From Planctomycetales bacterium (lineage in GTDB: Bacteria > Planctomycetota > Planctomycetia > Planctomycetales > Planctomycetaceae): a DNA stretch of 64,000 nt. This document shows, one piece after another, positions 33,139 through 42,689 of this stretch. The translations under genes and the position numbers were made by a program. The notes under the pieces were generated by a model that was given only the letters and a program-made list of their open reading frames with translations, was not told the origin of the DNA and ran no database searches. The number at the start of each line of letters is the position of its first letter. Position 1 is the first letter of the stretch. Location of the stretch: positions 124,001-188,000 of the forward strand of contig JANQPT010000003.1 in the NCBI GenBank assembly GCA_028285345.1, read 5' to 3'.

Positions 33139-34005
33139 ATGCGCCAGTCTCGAAGAATCGTCGCTCAGGCAGTGTGCTGTGCCGCACTTTGCCTAATCGT
33201 ATGCATGCCGGTGGCTGCGCTGGGGCAGATTGACGAACGGGATTGGCCGAACATTCAAAATCCCGGAATGGATCTGGGCGATTTCCCCAACAGCTCCTAC
33301 ACCATTCCGGCAGGGACGTTCCAAGTCGAGATTGCACCGCTCTCCATTTTGGGTGAGGATCGATTTGATCGGCCACAATACTTCACTCAGTTTCTGCTGC
33401 GGTACGGGGTGACGGACGATGTGGAATTTCGTGTTTTGGGAGACGGGTTGACCGTGCTCTATACGGACCCGCAGGTGACAGGCTTCAGTCCGATTTCCCT
33501 GGACGCCAAAGTCCACCTGTGGGATGCGCACCGCGAGTCTTTGATTCCCGCTTCATCACTGGAAGTTGTACTGACGACGAATTGGGGGACGAGCGCACTC
33601 TCGAGCGGGTTTCAGCCGTCGATCAATCTTAATTTCGACTTGCCAGTCACTGACTCGCTCAACTTGGAGTGGACGGTCGGTTACGGTGAGGTCGTCGGCA
33701 CGGTCCTGGCTCGGAGCCGTCGGGGTGAGCTGGTGCAAGTGGAAGGGAACGACAATCAGGCGTTGTTTCAGTGGGCGGTTGAGCAAAACGTGACGGACAG
33801 GCTGCAGGTGTTTGTCACGGGCCAGGTCGTGGAGCCTGTCACGGGTGTGACGGCGGGAACTTCGGTCGCGTTCGGCGGAAGTTGGGCCGCGTCAGACCGA
33901 CTCATGTACTTCGCGTTGCTGGGCTGGGGTCTGACTCCCAATGCCCCCAAGATCGCTGCCCAAGCTGGATTGGGCATTGCGCTGGGCCGCCGGAGAGAGC
34001 GTTGA
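33139..34005 (+). CDS. Outer-membrane transporter-like beta-barrel protein
   Basis: A 288-residue protein. I choose the ATG at 33139 since it begins a clean signal peptide (RIVAQAVCCAALCLIVCMPV, cut near AALGQ). A longer frame upstream is unlikely. The mature part consists of alternating beta strands with turns, resembling the MetA-pathway phenol-degradation-type transporter barrels: SSYTIPAGTFQVEIAPLSIL, LLRYGVTDDVEFRVLG, SINLNFDLPVTDSLNLEWTV. It ends IALGRRRER rather than in a Phe, unusual for an outer-membrane barrel. Function beyond membrane location is unclear. It is next to the VIT-like gene but on the opposite strand. Confidence 0.75.
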   Translation: MRQSRRIVAQAVCCAALCLIVCMPVAALGQIDERDWPNIQNPGMDLGDFPNSSYTIPAGTFQVEIAPLSILGEDRFDRPQYFTQFLLRYGVTDDVEFRVLGDGLTVLYTDPQVTGFSPISLDAKVHLWDAHRESLIPASSLEVVLTTNWGTSALSSGFQPSINLNFDLPVTDSLNLEWTVGYGEVVGTVLARSRRGELVQVEGNDNQALFQWAVEQNVTDRLQVFVTGQVVEPVTGVTAGTSVAFGGSWAASDRLMYFALLGWGLTPNAPKIAAQAGLGIALGRRRER

Positions 34006-34027
34006 ACAGCGACTGCGATCGTTACAG

Positions 34028-34591
34028 TTATGCGCTGCCGATGAGCACTCCCGCGAAGAAGACGATCAGGCCGCCGATCACGACAGTGACGACCGCGGCG
34101 GTGAGTGGCGTCTGCATATAGCGGTGCCGGATCCATGCGATGACCAGCAGTTCCACGATCACCACTGCTCCCGCCAAATAGGCTGCCAGTTGGAAGGACT
34201 GAATGAGAAACGGCAGTGTGTGTCCGATGGCGCCGAGAAACGTCATGCCGCCGCAAACCGCTCCCCGCAGCCACGGGCTGCCGCGACCGCTGAGTTTTCC
34301 GTCGTCAGACAGCGCTTCTGAAAACGCCATACTGATCCCGGCACCGACCGCAGTCGCCAGTCCCACTAAGAACGCCGTGCGGCTGCTCCGCGTCGCCATC
34401 GCGGCGGCAAACAGCGGTGCCAGTGAAGAAACCGACCCGTCCATCAGCCCCGCCAGACCGGGCTGGATCACAGAAAGCAAGAACGACTTTTCGTCGTCCA
34501 GCAACGGCGCAGCATCTGCTGCTGATTGATCAGTGGAATCGATAGCCGGCCGATCTTGGTTCATAGATTCTTGCAGGTCACAGTTCATCAA
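34028..34591 (-). CDS. VIT1/CCC1-family membrane protein (MbfA-like, lacking ferritin domain)
   Basis: A 187-residue inner-membrane protein. LSVIQPGLAGLMDGSVSSLA begins the family core, followed by FLVGLATAVGAGISMAFSEA, the Asp/Gly loop LSDDGKLSGRGSPWLRG and three more helices. It closely follows the membrane half of MbfA-type iron exporters (erythrin-vacuolar iron transport), which normally carry an N-terminal ferritin-like domain. Here that domain is replaced by about 35 residues without iron ligands. Iron or manganese export is likely. An ATG at 34564 is an alternative start. It follows corA by 6 bp on the same strand, so a small metal-transport operon with corA is plausible. Confidence 0.85.
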   Translation of the reverse strand: MMNCDLQESMNQDRPAIDSTDQSAADAAPLLDDEKSFLLSVIQPGLAGLMDGSVSSLAPLFAAAMATRSSRTAFLVGLATAVGAGISMAFSEALSDDGKLSGRGSPWLRGAVCGGMTFLGAIGHTLPFLIQSFQLAAYLAGAVVIVELLVIAWIRHRYMQTPLTAAVVTVVIGGLIVFFAGVLIGSA

Positions 34592-34597
34592 AACGCG

Positions 34598-35614
34598 TCA
34601 GCGGAACCAGCCTGCGCGGTAGAAGCCGTACAGCATCGCGAAGGCCAGAATTACCATGAGTCCCAACGTGCTGAAATACGCGTATCGCCACGCAAGATCC
34701 GGCATGTATTCGAAATTCATGCCGTAAATACCGGTAATCAACGTGAGCGGGATGAAGATTGTGGAAACGATGGTCAACAGCCGCAGGCGGTCGTTGGTTT
34801 TGGTTTGCAGTTTCAGTTGGTACTCCTGCTGGATCGCGTTGAGATGGCCGACCTGCCGGGTGATGACACGCGACGCGTGATCGAGCAGTGAGACGGCGTC
34901 GCGGAAGTAATCCTGCAGGCCCTCGACGTGGAACGACTCCGACTCAATCGTTTGCAGCGAGCCGATGCAATACAACTGGTCTTCGAATGCGGCCGACAAC
35001 CGGGCCAACTGCCGCTTGAGCGGACGGACCTGCTCGGTCAATTCGTCACTGGACTCGTCGTCCAAGAGTTCATCGACGCGATTGATCGCGTCGCGGGTCT
35101 GCAGCGTGAAGGCCAGATTCTCGTCGATGATGTGATCGATGATTTGGTACAGGATCGCCGACGTGCTGTCTCCGTGAAACCGCATGCCGCCGGTGTATTG
35201 ATCGAAGACATGGGTCAGCGCCGGGATCTCAGCCTCGTGTATGGTGACCAGCATGCCTGGCAGGCAAACGACCAGCAAGTGTGATCGACGTGGCGAGTCC
35301 CAGGCGGAATGAATCGGCAGTCCCATAAACAGCGCATCGCCGAAGGCGGAGAGCCGTGCGGCAGGTGTGCCGTCCAGGCAGGCCTCGACTGCTAAGGGGT
35401 GCATCTCGATCGAGTGCAGCAGCTCGGCCATGGCTTTCGTCGGGGTCTGATGGATGTCGATCCAACAGACGGACTGCTGATCACCATCGAGCGCATGATC
35501 CCGAGGGCATTCCTCCAGAGAGCGTTTGCTCGTTAAACGAAAAGTGCGTACCGACATTTCAACACTCATTTGCACAGGAATTGCTGGTCGTTCGGCGAAT
35601 TGGGTCTCCAGCAT
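34598..35614 (-). CDS. corA: CorA-family magnesium/cobalt transporter
   Basis: About 338 residues. The start is uncertain: ATG codons at 35614, 35569 and 35557 are all possible. The shortest has GAG 7 nt upstream, and I give the first that lies after the preceding gene's stop. The long cytoplasmic domain ends in the stalk helix HLNAIQQEYQLKLQTKTNDR, then two transmembrane helices flank the defining GMNFEYMPDL loop (Gly-Met-Asn selectivity motif). The C-terminus is basic (FYRAGWFR), as expected for the family. It mediates Mg2+ uptake. The gene lies 20 bp downstream of ndh and 6 bp upstream of the VIT-like gene. Confidence 0.93.
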   Translation of the reverse strand: MLETQFAERPAIPVQMSVEMSVRTFRLTSKRSLEECPRDHALDGDQQSVCWIDIHQTPTKAMAELLHSIEMHPLAVEACLDGTPAARLSAFGDALFMGLPIHSAWDSPRRSHLLVVCLPGMLVTIHEAEIPALTHVFDQYTGGMRFHGDSTSAILYQIIDHIIDENLAFTLQTRDAINRVDELLDDESSDELTEQVRPLKRQLARLSAAFEDQLYCIGSLQTIESESFHVEGLQDYFRDAVSLLDHASRVITRQVGHLNAIQQEYQLKLQTKTNDRLRLLTIVSTIFIPLTLITGIYGMNFEYMPDLAWRYAYFSTLGLMVILAFAMLYGFYRAGWFR

Positions 35615-35634
35615 ATCAATTTTCGCGGACGGGA

Positions 35635-36936
35635 TCACGATACCTGGTCGACGGTATCCGACGCGCCGGCCGCGGACTCCACTCGGTCCGCCCGCCACTC
35701 CCGGTCGACGATCAGCCGCGCGCCGCGACGAAATGTCATGTAAGACCAGGCCCAATTCAGCACGACAATGAAGCGATTCTTGAAGCCGGTCAAGTAGTAG
35801 ATGTGCACGATCAGCCAGGCGAGCCAGGCGAACCAGCCGGCGAGCTTAAAGCGGCCGACTTCCACAACCGCGCGACTGCGGCCGATGGTGGCCATTTGCC
35901 CTTTGTCGTGAAAACGAAACTCCGAGCGCGGCTTGCCGGCCACTTCATCGCGGATCGTCTTGCCGATAAACCGACCCTGCTGTAATGCGACCGGCGCCGT
36001 TCCCGGCAGCGGCTTGCCGGTTTGATGCAGAAAACAGGATTGATCCCCCGCGCAGAATACGTGCGGATAACCGGCGATGCTCAGGTCCGATTCGACGACA
36101 ACTCGCCCGCGATTGTCGAGTTCGATGTGGGCGGCTGAGGGGATTTCGACCGCTTCGGTTCCGGCGGCCCACAACACCGTCGCGGTTTCAATTCTCTCTT
36201 GGCCCATATCGACGCCGTCGGCATCGACCTTGGTCACGCCGGTCGAGGTCCAGATTTGCACGCCGAGCGTCTCGAGGTCGCGCGCCGCGCGGTTGGCCTG
36301 AGCGACGGAAAACATCGGCAAGATTCGCGGGCCCGCCTCGATGAGGATCACGCGGGTCGAGCGGGGATTGATGTGGCGAAAATCGCGGGCCAGCGTGAAG
36401 CGGCTCATCTCACCGATGGCGCCGGCCAACTCCACACCGGTCGGCCCGCCACCGACCACGACGAACGTCAGATACTTTTTCTGCTCGTCAGGCTGCTCAA
36501 TGCGTTCCGCCTGTTCAAACGCGGACAACACACGGCGGCGGATTTCCGTCGCTTGCGGCAGCGTCTTGAGCCCAGGAGCGAACTCTTGCCACTCGTTGTG
36601 GCCAAAATAGCTGTGCGCCGCCCCGCACGCCACAACCAGATAATCGTAGCTGAGTTCTCCGAATGTAAAGTCGACGGCGCTCCGCTCGAGATCGAGCGAG
36701 CGAGCCTCGCCCTGCAGCACGCGGATGTTCTGGTAAGCTGACACCAGGCTGCGGATGGGAGCGGCGATATCGGCCGGGCTGAGCCCCGCCATGGCCACTT
36801 GGTACAACAGCGGTTGAAACAGGTGATAATTCTGCCGATCAACGAGCGTGACCTCGACGCCCTGCACGCCGCCCAACTGCTTGGCCGCATTCAGCCCGGC
36901 AAACCCGCCGCCGATGATTAAGACCTGTGTTGCCAT
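35635..36936 (-). CDS. ndh: Type II NADH dehydrogenase (NDH-2)
   Basis: A 433-residue flavoprotein that passes electrons from NADH to quinone without proton pumping. I choose the ATG at 36936 because it directly starts the FAD Rossmann motif (MATQVLIIGGGFAGLNAAKQ). A much longer open frame upstream lacks homology. The second dinucleotide site is FVVVGGGPTGVELAGAIGEM (about 160-180), and the late FAD contact is HVFCAGDQS followed by the quinone-side AVALQQGRF-like stretch (APVALQQGRFIGKTI). C-terminal helices (AWLAWLIVHIYYLTGFKNRF) provide membrane attachment. First gene of a run with corA and the VIT-like gene. Confidence 0.94.
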   Translation of the reverse strand: MATQVLIIGGGFAGLNAAKQLGGVQGVEVTLVDRQNYHLFQPLLYQVAMAGLSPADIAAPIRSLVSAYQNIRVLQGEARSLDLERSAVDFTFGELSYDYLVVACGAAHSYFGHNEWQEFAPGLKTLPQATEIRRRVLSAFEQAERIEQPDEQKKYLTFVVVGGGPTGVELAGAIGEMSRFTLARDFRHINPRSTRVILIEAGPRILPMFSVAQANRAARDLETLGVQIWTSTGVTKVDADGVDMGQERIETATVLWAAGTEAVEIPSAAHIELDNRGRVVVESDLSIAGYPHVFCAGDQSCFLHQTGKPLPGTAPVALQQGRFIGKTIRDEVAGKPRSEFRFHDKGQMATIGRSRAVVEVGRFKLAGWFAWLAWLIVHIYYLTGFKNRFIVVLNWAWSYMTFRRGARLIVDREWRADRVESAAGASDTVDQVS

Positions 36937-37078
36937 ATTTGCCGTTTTACCGCTGCCGGATTTTGCTGACTCGCCCAAAACGTTTTGAACGGTTGACGTT
37001 ATCATAGCGATCGCGGCTGCTGCTTCCCACACAACAGTGTTCGGGATCAGCGTGGAGCGACACATCACGATCGTGCCG

Positions 37079-38815
37079 TCATCTGCGAGCCTGATCTGGG
37101 TGTTGCTTGTCGAGAATTCCCTCGGCGACGCCGATGAGCGCCAGTACTCTCTTATTGAGCGCGATCCTTGCTTGCCACTGTTCGTCCGCATAATCGTCGT
37201 CGTCATGTGGCGGCACAATTGCATCTGAACCGATTTGGCGCGCCCATTCGAAAGCTTGATCCGCATCTCGGGTCTTGGCATGCGCTCGTGCAAGCGCCCG
37301 GATGACATCGGGCCGACGGATGTCGCAGAAAAGTTCCTCGAATGGCTTCTTGTGTTGAAGATCTAGCATTAGCGACAACGTCATAGCGGCCGAAGCGAGT
37401 TCGGCACCTCTGCGACTAAACACCGATGTGCGGGGATGTTCATACAGATCCGCCCAGGTCCGCGGATTGCTGTAATCAAACATGACGGGTTCCGCTTGAT
37501 AGATCGATCTGTTCTCTTCATGTTGCTCCAGCCGAATGCCGGCGGCGATTTCTTTGGCGGCCGCTTGATCACCGGCTTTTTCACAGGCGATGGCAATTTG
37601 AAGTTGGGCGATCGCTTTTTCAATCGAGATGCCGATTTGCTCGGCCGCAGCGAGGGCGGCGTTTCGATCACCACGTTGGATTTGAGCGCTTACGATTTCT
37701 TCAAACGCGGTCGCTTCGTACTGGAAGTGATCAATTTCCTGGGCGGTCTCCAACGCCCCGTTCATGAAGCCTGCGCGGGACTGGGCGAGCGAGATTTCGC
37801 AGAACGCCGACTTGGCGTCCATGTACGAAGGGGAATCATCGCTGCTCTGATCGATCAGGCTGGCTGTGCGCCGTGCGTCATGAAAGTACCCGACCGATGC
37901 CTGCGCCATTGCAATCCTTTTTAAGTAATACCCCTTCTTCTCCTCCAATAAGCGTGATGGCGATTCGATCTCGATTAGTCTCTTGAGCGCCCGCTCAAAT
38001 AACCGCTGGGCATTGGTCCGGTCTCCGGTTTTCGCGGCGAGAACGGCGGCTTCACGGATTGCGGCCTCTTTTGCCGAGCCCTCGTTGAAGGAGTCGGCCT
38101 GTCGAAGCAACCGTTGAATCGTGGCAGCAGCAGCATCGCTGTCAGCGAGTTCGATTTGAGAATCTGCAATTCTGCAGAGCGCACGAGCGCGATCGAATTC
38201 ATCCTTAATCGACTCTGCAGCAGCCACAGCACTTTGAAAGTGGGACTTCGCTTCTGCCTTGTCGTCCTGCTTCATCGATGCCACGGCCAATTTTTGAAAG
38301 CTGGCGGAACGAGATGCTGCAGCCTTAAAATCCTCGAGAATCTGGCGGGCCTGCTGCAGATCGCCGCGAGACAGTCGCGAGTCGAGATACGCCAACCTGA
38401 GACGATCGTCCCGCCAATCCTTCTTGCTACCGTTACAGCCATTGGTGGTGACGGGAGGCAACATTTCAAGAGCTTGCTTAAGATGCCCGCGTCGAGCCAC
38501 AACTTCGGCGATATCGGTGAGAAAAAAATGTTCACTTCCGTAGTTAGTTTTCGAGAAGCACTCGCGTGCCGCTTCAAGGTCTCCCGCCTGAATCTGAACC
38601 TTTCCAATCTCCCAGAGCAGTCCGTGGTACCAATCCCTTTGCGCTTGTTTCTGCTTCAGAACAATTTCTGTGGCTTCTTTCAGCAAGGCAGCCACTCGGA
38701 GACTATCGGGCGATTTCTTTCTCTCGGCCCCGTTTGAACCAGCATGATCCGCGGAAAGGGAGAATGCTGGTCTCAATAGCATTAACGTCACAACCAAGAG
38801 AGGGATGAGTCGCAT
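37079..38815 (-). CDS. Secreted TPR-like repeat protein of unknown function
   Basis: A 578-residue protein. The ATG at 38815 follows AAGG by 8 nt and starts a signal peptide (MRLIPLLVVTLMLLRPAFSL). Nearly all the rest is helical repeats of TPR type, with Ala-rich helices in which G-D-x-x-A-A and A-x-A steps recur every 33-36 residues (IQAGDLEAARECFSK, QTGDRTNAQRLFERALKRL-like units, IQRGDRNAALAAAEQI). No enzymatic motif. Planctomycetes encode many such exported repeat proteins, probably as interaction scaffolds in the periplasm. Divergent from the sulfatase, monocistronic. Confidence 0.82.
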   Translation of the reverse strand: MRLIPLLVVTLMLLRPAFSLSADHAGSNGAERKKSPDSLRVAALLKEATEIVLKQKQAQRDWYHGLLWEIGKVQIQAGDLEAARECFSKTNYGSEHFFLTDIAEVVARRGHLKQALEMLPPVTTNGCNGSKKDWRDDRLRLAYLDSRLSRGDLQQARQILEDFKAAASRSASFQKLAVASMKQDDKAEAKSHFQSAVAAAESIKDEFDRARALCRIADSQIELADSDAAAATIQRLLRQADSFNEGSAKEAAIREAAVLAAKTGDRTNAQRLFERALKRLIEIESPSRLLEEKKGYYLKRIAMAQASVGYFHDARRTASLIDQSSDDSPSYMDAKSAFCEISLAQSRAGFMNGALETAQEIDHFQYEATAFEEIVSAQIQRGDRNAALAAAEQIGISIEKAIAQLQIAIACEKAGDQAAAKEIAAGIRLEQHEENRSIYQAEPVMFDYSNPRTWADLYEHPRTSVFSRRGAELASAAMTLSLMLDLQHKKPFEELFCDIRRPDVIRALARAHAKTRDADQAFEWARQIGSDAIVPPHDDDDYADEQWQARIALNKRVLALIGVAEGILDKQHPDQARR

Positions 38816-39033
38816 TAGACCGACCTTCGAAAGAATCAAGCGCACGAGTCAAAAACGCAATCGCGCGTATTGTGGCAACAATCGCTAGCTGCCGATAGGT
38901 TGATTTCACGCCACGAATTGACCGCCGATATGACTGGCACGCTGGCCGGATGGTGCGGTAGGCTGTCTATTGGTCCATACCAAAACCACCGACGTCGAAA
39001 CAGTTCTGAACTCATATAGAAAGGCGATCGATC

Positions 39034-40638
39034 ATGAAGACGCTCTGGGGGTTGCTCGCAGCGTGTTCACTGCTTACGACTTCAGCTGCGCAAGCCGAAC
39101 GCCCGAACGTTCTCTTGATTCTCGTCGATGATCTCGGCTACTCCGACGTCGGCTGCTACGGCGGGGAGATCCGTACGCCGCAATTGGATCAGTTGGCGAA
39201 GAACGGGTTGCGGTTTACGCAGTTCTATAACACCGCCCGTTGCTGGCCGACGCGTGGGGCGCTGCTGACCGGCTACTATGCGCAGCAGATTCGCCGCGAC
39301 AACTTGGAAGGAATTCCCAGTGGCGGGCGGGGGAAACGGCCGGTCTGGGCGCGGTTGCTGCCCGATATGCTCCGGCCGTTGGGATATCGGTCGTATCACT
39401 CCGGCAAATGGCACATCGACGGCATGCCGTTGGCGCAGGGATTCGATCGCTCGTACTACCTGCGCGATCAGGGGCGGTTCTTCAATCCGAAAGTCCACCA
39501 CGAAGACGATCAGAAGCTGCCCGCCGTCGCTCCGGACAGCGGCTACTATGCAACGACCGCCATCGCCGACCATGCCGTCCGCACGTTGAAAGAACATGCT
39601 CAGTCGCACAGCGAAAAGCCGTTTTTTCATTATCTCGCGTTTACCGCTCCGCACTTTCCACTGCACGCCCTGCCGGAGGACATTGAACGGTATCGCGAGA
39701 CATATCGTGCCGGTTGGGACCGCATTCGGGCTGAGCGTTGGCAACGGCAGCAGGAGATGGCGTTGGTCGAGGCGGAATTGTCGGCGGTGGAGCGCGAGGT
39801 GGGCCCGCCGTATCATTTTCCCAAGGCGCTGAAGATTCTGGGTGACGGCGAAGTCAACCGCCCGGTGCCGTGGGATGAGTTGTCGGACGCGCAGCGTGTG
39901 TTTCAAGCGGACAAGATGGCAGTGCATGCAGCGATGATCGACCGGATCGACCGGGAGATCGGCCGCGTGCTCGAGCAATTACGGGCAATGCAGGCGCTTG
40001 ACAACACGCTGATTTTCTTCTTGTCGGACAACGGGGCCAGTGCCGAGATCATGGTCCGCGACGACGGCCACGACCCGCAGGCGGCTCCCGGCTCCGCAGC
40101 GACCTATCTATGTCTCGGCCCCGGCTGGTCGACGTCGTCGAACACGCCGTTTCGGCGTCACAAAACGTGGGTGCACGAGGGGGGCATCTCCACGCCGTTG
40201 ATCGTGCACTGGCCGAACGGCATCGCCGCGCGCGGGGAATTGCGTCGCAATCCCGGGCACGTGATCGACATCGTGCCGACGATCTTGGAAGTCGCCGGCG
40301 GCAAGCGGTTCGAGTCGTACGACGGTGTCGAAGTTCCGTCGCCGCCAGGAAAGAGTCTGGCCCCAGTTTTTCGAAAAGAGGGCAGCGTCGCCCACGATGA
40401 TCTGTGGTGGTCGCACGAGGGGAACCGCGCGATTCGCGTCGGCGACTGGAAACTGGTCAAAGCCAAAGGCGATGACTGGGAATTGTTCGATCTGAGCCGC
40501 GACCGCACGGAGCAACGTAACCTCGCTGCGCAAATGCCGGAGAATGTGCGGGAGTTGTCGCAGCGTTGGCAGCGGCGGGAGGACGAGTTTCGGAAGCTGG
40601 CGACGCGCGACCTGCCAAAGGCCAAAGCGAAACCATAA
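39034..40638 (+). CDS. Secreted arylsulfatase (type I, formylglycine-dependent)
   Basis: A 534-residue sulfatase with signal peptide MKTLWGLLAACSLLTTSAAQ. Metal ligands begin with LILVDDLGYSDVGCYGG (Asp32, Asp33). The modification site is Cys70 in CWPTRGALLTG (C-x-P-x-R, converted to formylglycine), followed by YHSGKWH and, late, FLSDNGAS with Asp and Asn ligands. An extra helical insert (about 225-290, GWDRIRAERWQRQQEM) is larger than in short sulfatases and resembles the arylsulfatase A-like planctomycete group. It should cleave sulfate esters of polysaccharides or glycolipids in the periplasm or outside. The MutS-like gene converges on it 22 bp away. Confidence 0.95.
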   Translation: MKTLWGLLAACSLLTTSAAQAERPNVLLILVDDLGYSDVGCYGGEIRTPQLDQLAKNGLRFTQFYNTARCWPTRGALLTGYYAQQIRRDNLEGIPSGGRGKRPVWARLLPDMLRPLGYRSYHSGKWHIDGMPLAQGFDRSYYLRDQGRFFNPKVHHEDDQKLPAVAPDSGYYATTAIADHAVRTLKEHAQSHSEKPFFHYLAFTAPHFPLHALPEDIERYRETYRAGWDRIRAERWQRQQEMALVEAELSAVEREVGPPYHFPKALKILGDGEVNRPVPWDELSDAQRVFQADKMAVHAAMIDRIDREIGRVLEQLRAMQALDNTLIFFLSDNGASAEIMVRDDGHDPQAAPGSAATYLCLGPGWSTSSNTPFRRHKTWVHEGGISTPLIVHWPNGIAARGELRRNPGHVIDIVPTILEVAGGKRFESYDGVEVPSPPGKSLAPVFRKEGSVAHDDLWWSHEGNRAIRVGDWKLVKAKGDDWELFDLSRDRTEQRNLAAQMPENVRELSQRWQRREDEFRKLATRDLPKAKAKP

Positions 40639-40660
40639 CGACGATTGAGATGACCGCCGG

Positions 40661-42403
40661 TCAGACATCCAGGCCCATCTTGCGCATCAGGGCGAGTGCG
40701 TTGCTGGATTGGACCACGCCGGGGCGCATCTTGTAGTCAAAGTGGATCTCGTCATCCACTAGTTTGTCAACGAAGTGAACGTTTGCCGCCCGCCCGTCCA
40801 ACGTGTCGACAATTCGAGTCAATTCGAGGTCGTGCGTGGTGACCATCCCGACGCCGCCCCGCTCGATCAACCTGCGCACCAACGCCTCGGCGCCATGAAT
40901 TCGGTCACGCGAATTGGTCCCTTGCAGGATCTCGTCAATGAGAAACAGCAGCGGCCGGTCGCCGTCCTGCACGTCCAACACTCTGCGGAGCCGGGTAATG
41001 ACCGCGTAGAAGTGCGAGGTTCGATGTTCCAGCGAGTCCTGAAACCGCATTGCGGTGCCGATCGAGAGCGGCGAAATGCAAAATTGTTTGGCGCAGACGG
41101 GCGCTCCACACAGCGCCAGTACGGCGTTGACACCGACGGTGCGAAGCATCGTGCTTTTGCCCGACATATTCGATCCGCTCACCAAAAGGAGTTGCAAATC
41201 GCCGTTGAGCTGAAGATCGTTCTTGATCCGCTCATTTTCACGAATCAGAGGGTGGCCCAGTTCGATTGCGTCGTAGCAGGTTTCAGTTTCGACAATCTTG
41301 GGAAACGTTGCTTCCGGCCGGATGAAGGTATACTGCGCGAGGCTGGCAATCGCCTCCAGTTCACCGAAAGCCAGCAGTCCTTCTTCAGCCGGCTTTGCAT
41401 GGGAACGCCGCCAGCGATCGACACCGGGGACGAATTGACAGAGTAGAAGCAACAGCGGCGGTAGCTGGGCGAAAAACGCGTACACAGCGCACAATCGCGA
41501 CGGTACTGCCGCGACCTTCTGTTGAATTTCGGCCAGACGCCGTGATTCGAACGAGGAATTGCCTAATGTCGATCGCACCGACGACAGGAAAGAGAGCGTG
41601 GCGACGGCGGAACTGCCGTGGGAACTGATTGGCCGCAGGCGTCTTCGAAACCATGCGTAGAATCCCACTTCAAGGACGACAGCTCCCGTGATGAACCAAA
41701 TGCTCAGTCCAGAACCGCCCAAGATTACGCCTGCGAGAGCGGCGGCAAGGATGAGGCCGGTGACGCGCGCAGACCGATTGGGCAGAAGTTCAGGAGCACG
41801 CGTCCACTCGACAACCGCGTGCGGCTGAAACGAACGGCCATCCAACTCCAATAGTGCCAACCGTTCGCGCAGATCAAGTTTGGCGGCCAGTTCACGAACG
41901 GCGGACTGACGTTCGAGGATTTCGCCGGCATCGGCCGGCTGGGTAAGCCAAGCGGCAAGTGTGTCGTCTCCGATTGAAGTCCGCGTCGCACACAGGAACT
42001 GAAACAGCGAACCATTGCCAAACAAATCCAGGTCGTCCGCAAAGACTTCGTCGTCGTCCAGGTAGTGCTCACCGGTGTCGCCGTCGCCGATCCAGCGATC
42101 GTCAATGCGGGCCACAGCATGCCGATAAAACTCAGCCGCCCGATATGCTCGATCCAGTTTGCGGCCGATTCGATTCTGAACGAGCACCGCAGGCATCAGC
42201 ATGATGAACAACGGCACAAGAATAATCGTCGCCGTTTGATCAAGCACGGCATACCCGACGACGCCGAAGATGATGATCTTCTTGTGCTTGACGTAGCGAT
42301 GCAAACGGTTGGATAACCGCTCTGTCTCCGCCAAGCGATGCGTCAAGCGGTCCCGGCACAACTCGGCATGTACTTGACTGGCCGGGACGACAGGTTCCAC
42401 CAT
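40661..42403 (-). CDS. MutS-like ATPase with transmembrane segments
   Basis: A 580-residue protein. The C-terminal half is the MutS ATPase: Walker A GSNMSGKSTMLRTVGVNA (about 415), DSLEHRTSHFYAVITRLRRV, Walker B LLFLIDEILQGTNSRDR and the TTHDLEL switch. The mismatch-recognition domain of true MutS is absent. Instead, two hydrophobic pairs (IIIFGVVGYAVL with TIILVPLFIMLMPAVLV near 45-75, and LILAAALAGVILG with LSIWFITGAVVLEVGFYAWF near 215-250) predict membrane insertion. This architecture is known as MutS-related membrane proteins of unknown function in several phyla. A role in mismatch repair is therefore unlikely. Confidence 0.88.
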   Translation of the reverse strand: MVEPVVPASQVHAELCRDRLTHRLAETERLSNRLHRYVKHKKIIIFGVVGYAVLDQTATIILVPLFIMLMPAVLVQNRIGRKLDRAYRAAEFYRHAVARIDDRWIGDGDTGEHYLDDDEVFADDLDLFGNGSLFQFLCATRTSIGDDTLAAWLTQPADAGEILERQSAVRELAAKLDLRERLALLELDGRSFQPHAVVEWTRAPELLPNRSARVTGLILAAALAGVILGGSGLSIWFITGAVVLEVGFYAWFRRRLRPISSHGSSAVATLSFLSSVRSTLGNSSFESRRLAEIQQKVAAVPSRLCAVYAFFAQLPPLLLLLCQFVPGVDRWRRSHAKPAEEGLLAFGELEAIASLAQYTFIRPEATFPKIVETETCYDAIELGHPLIRENERIKNDLQLNGDLQLLLVSGSNMSGKSTMLRTVGVNAVLALCGAPVCAKQFCISPLSIGTAMRFQDSLEHRTSHFYAVITRLRRVLDVQDGDRPLLFLIDEILQGTNSRDRIHGAEALVRRLIERGGVGMVTTHDLELTRIVDTLDGRAANVHFVDKLVDDEIHFDYKMRPGVVQSSNALALMRKMGLDV

Positions 42404-42689
42404 AGATGTTTCTTGCGGCGACTTTGCCGGGAGTTTCGTGACGAGGAGCTGTTCACCCGATTGCCTACTACGTATTCGCCACGCGCCGGTGGATATTAGC
42501 AGACAATCAACAATTTGGTGCGGTCACCGAGATCATGACGGGAGGACTGAAGCCCGCTGGGAGATTGTCGGATCGGTGTCACTTGGGGTCGGGATACAGT
42601 GTCGGCCAAGGCGATTGAAACTCAAAATGGAACAGATACCTCAGCTACGGGAAGGTTTGCCGCATGGATTTAGCAGCCGAGTCTTGACG
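42404..42689. other. Intergenic, nothing recognised
   Basis: An open frame on the plus strand has no family resemblance or ribosome binding site. No repeat or hairpin stands out. Confidence 0.5.
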
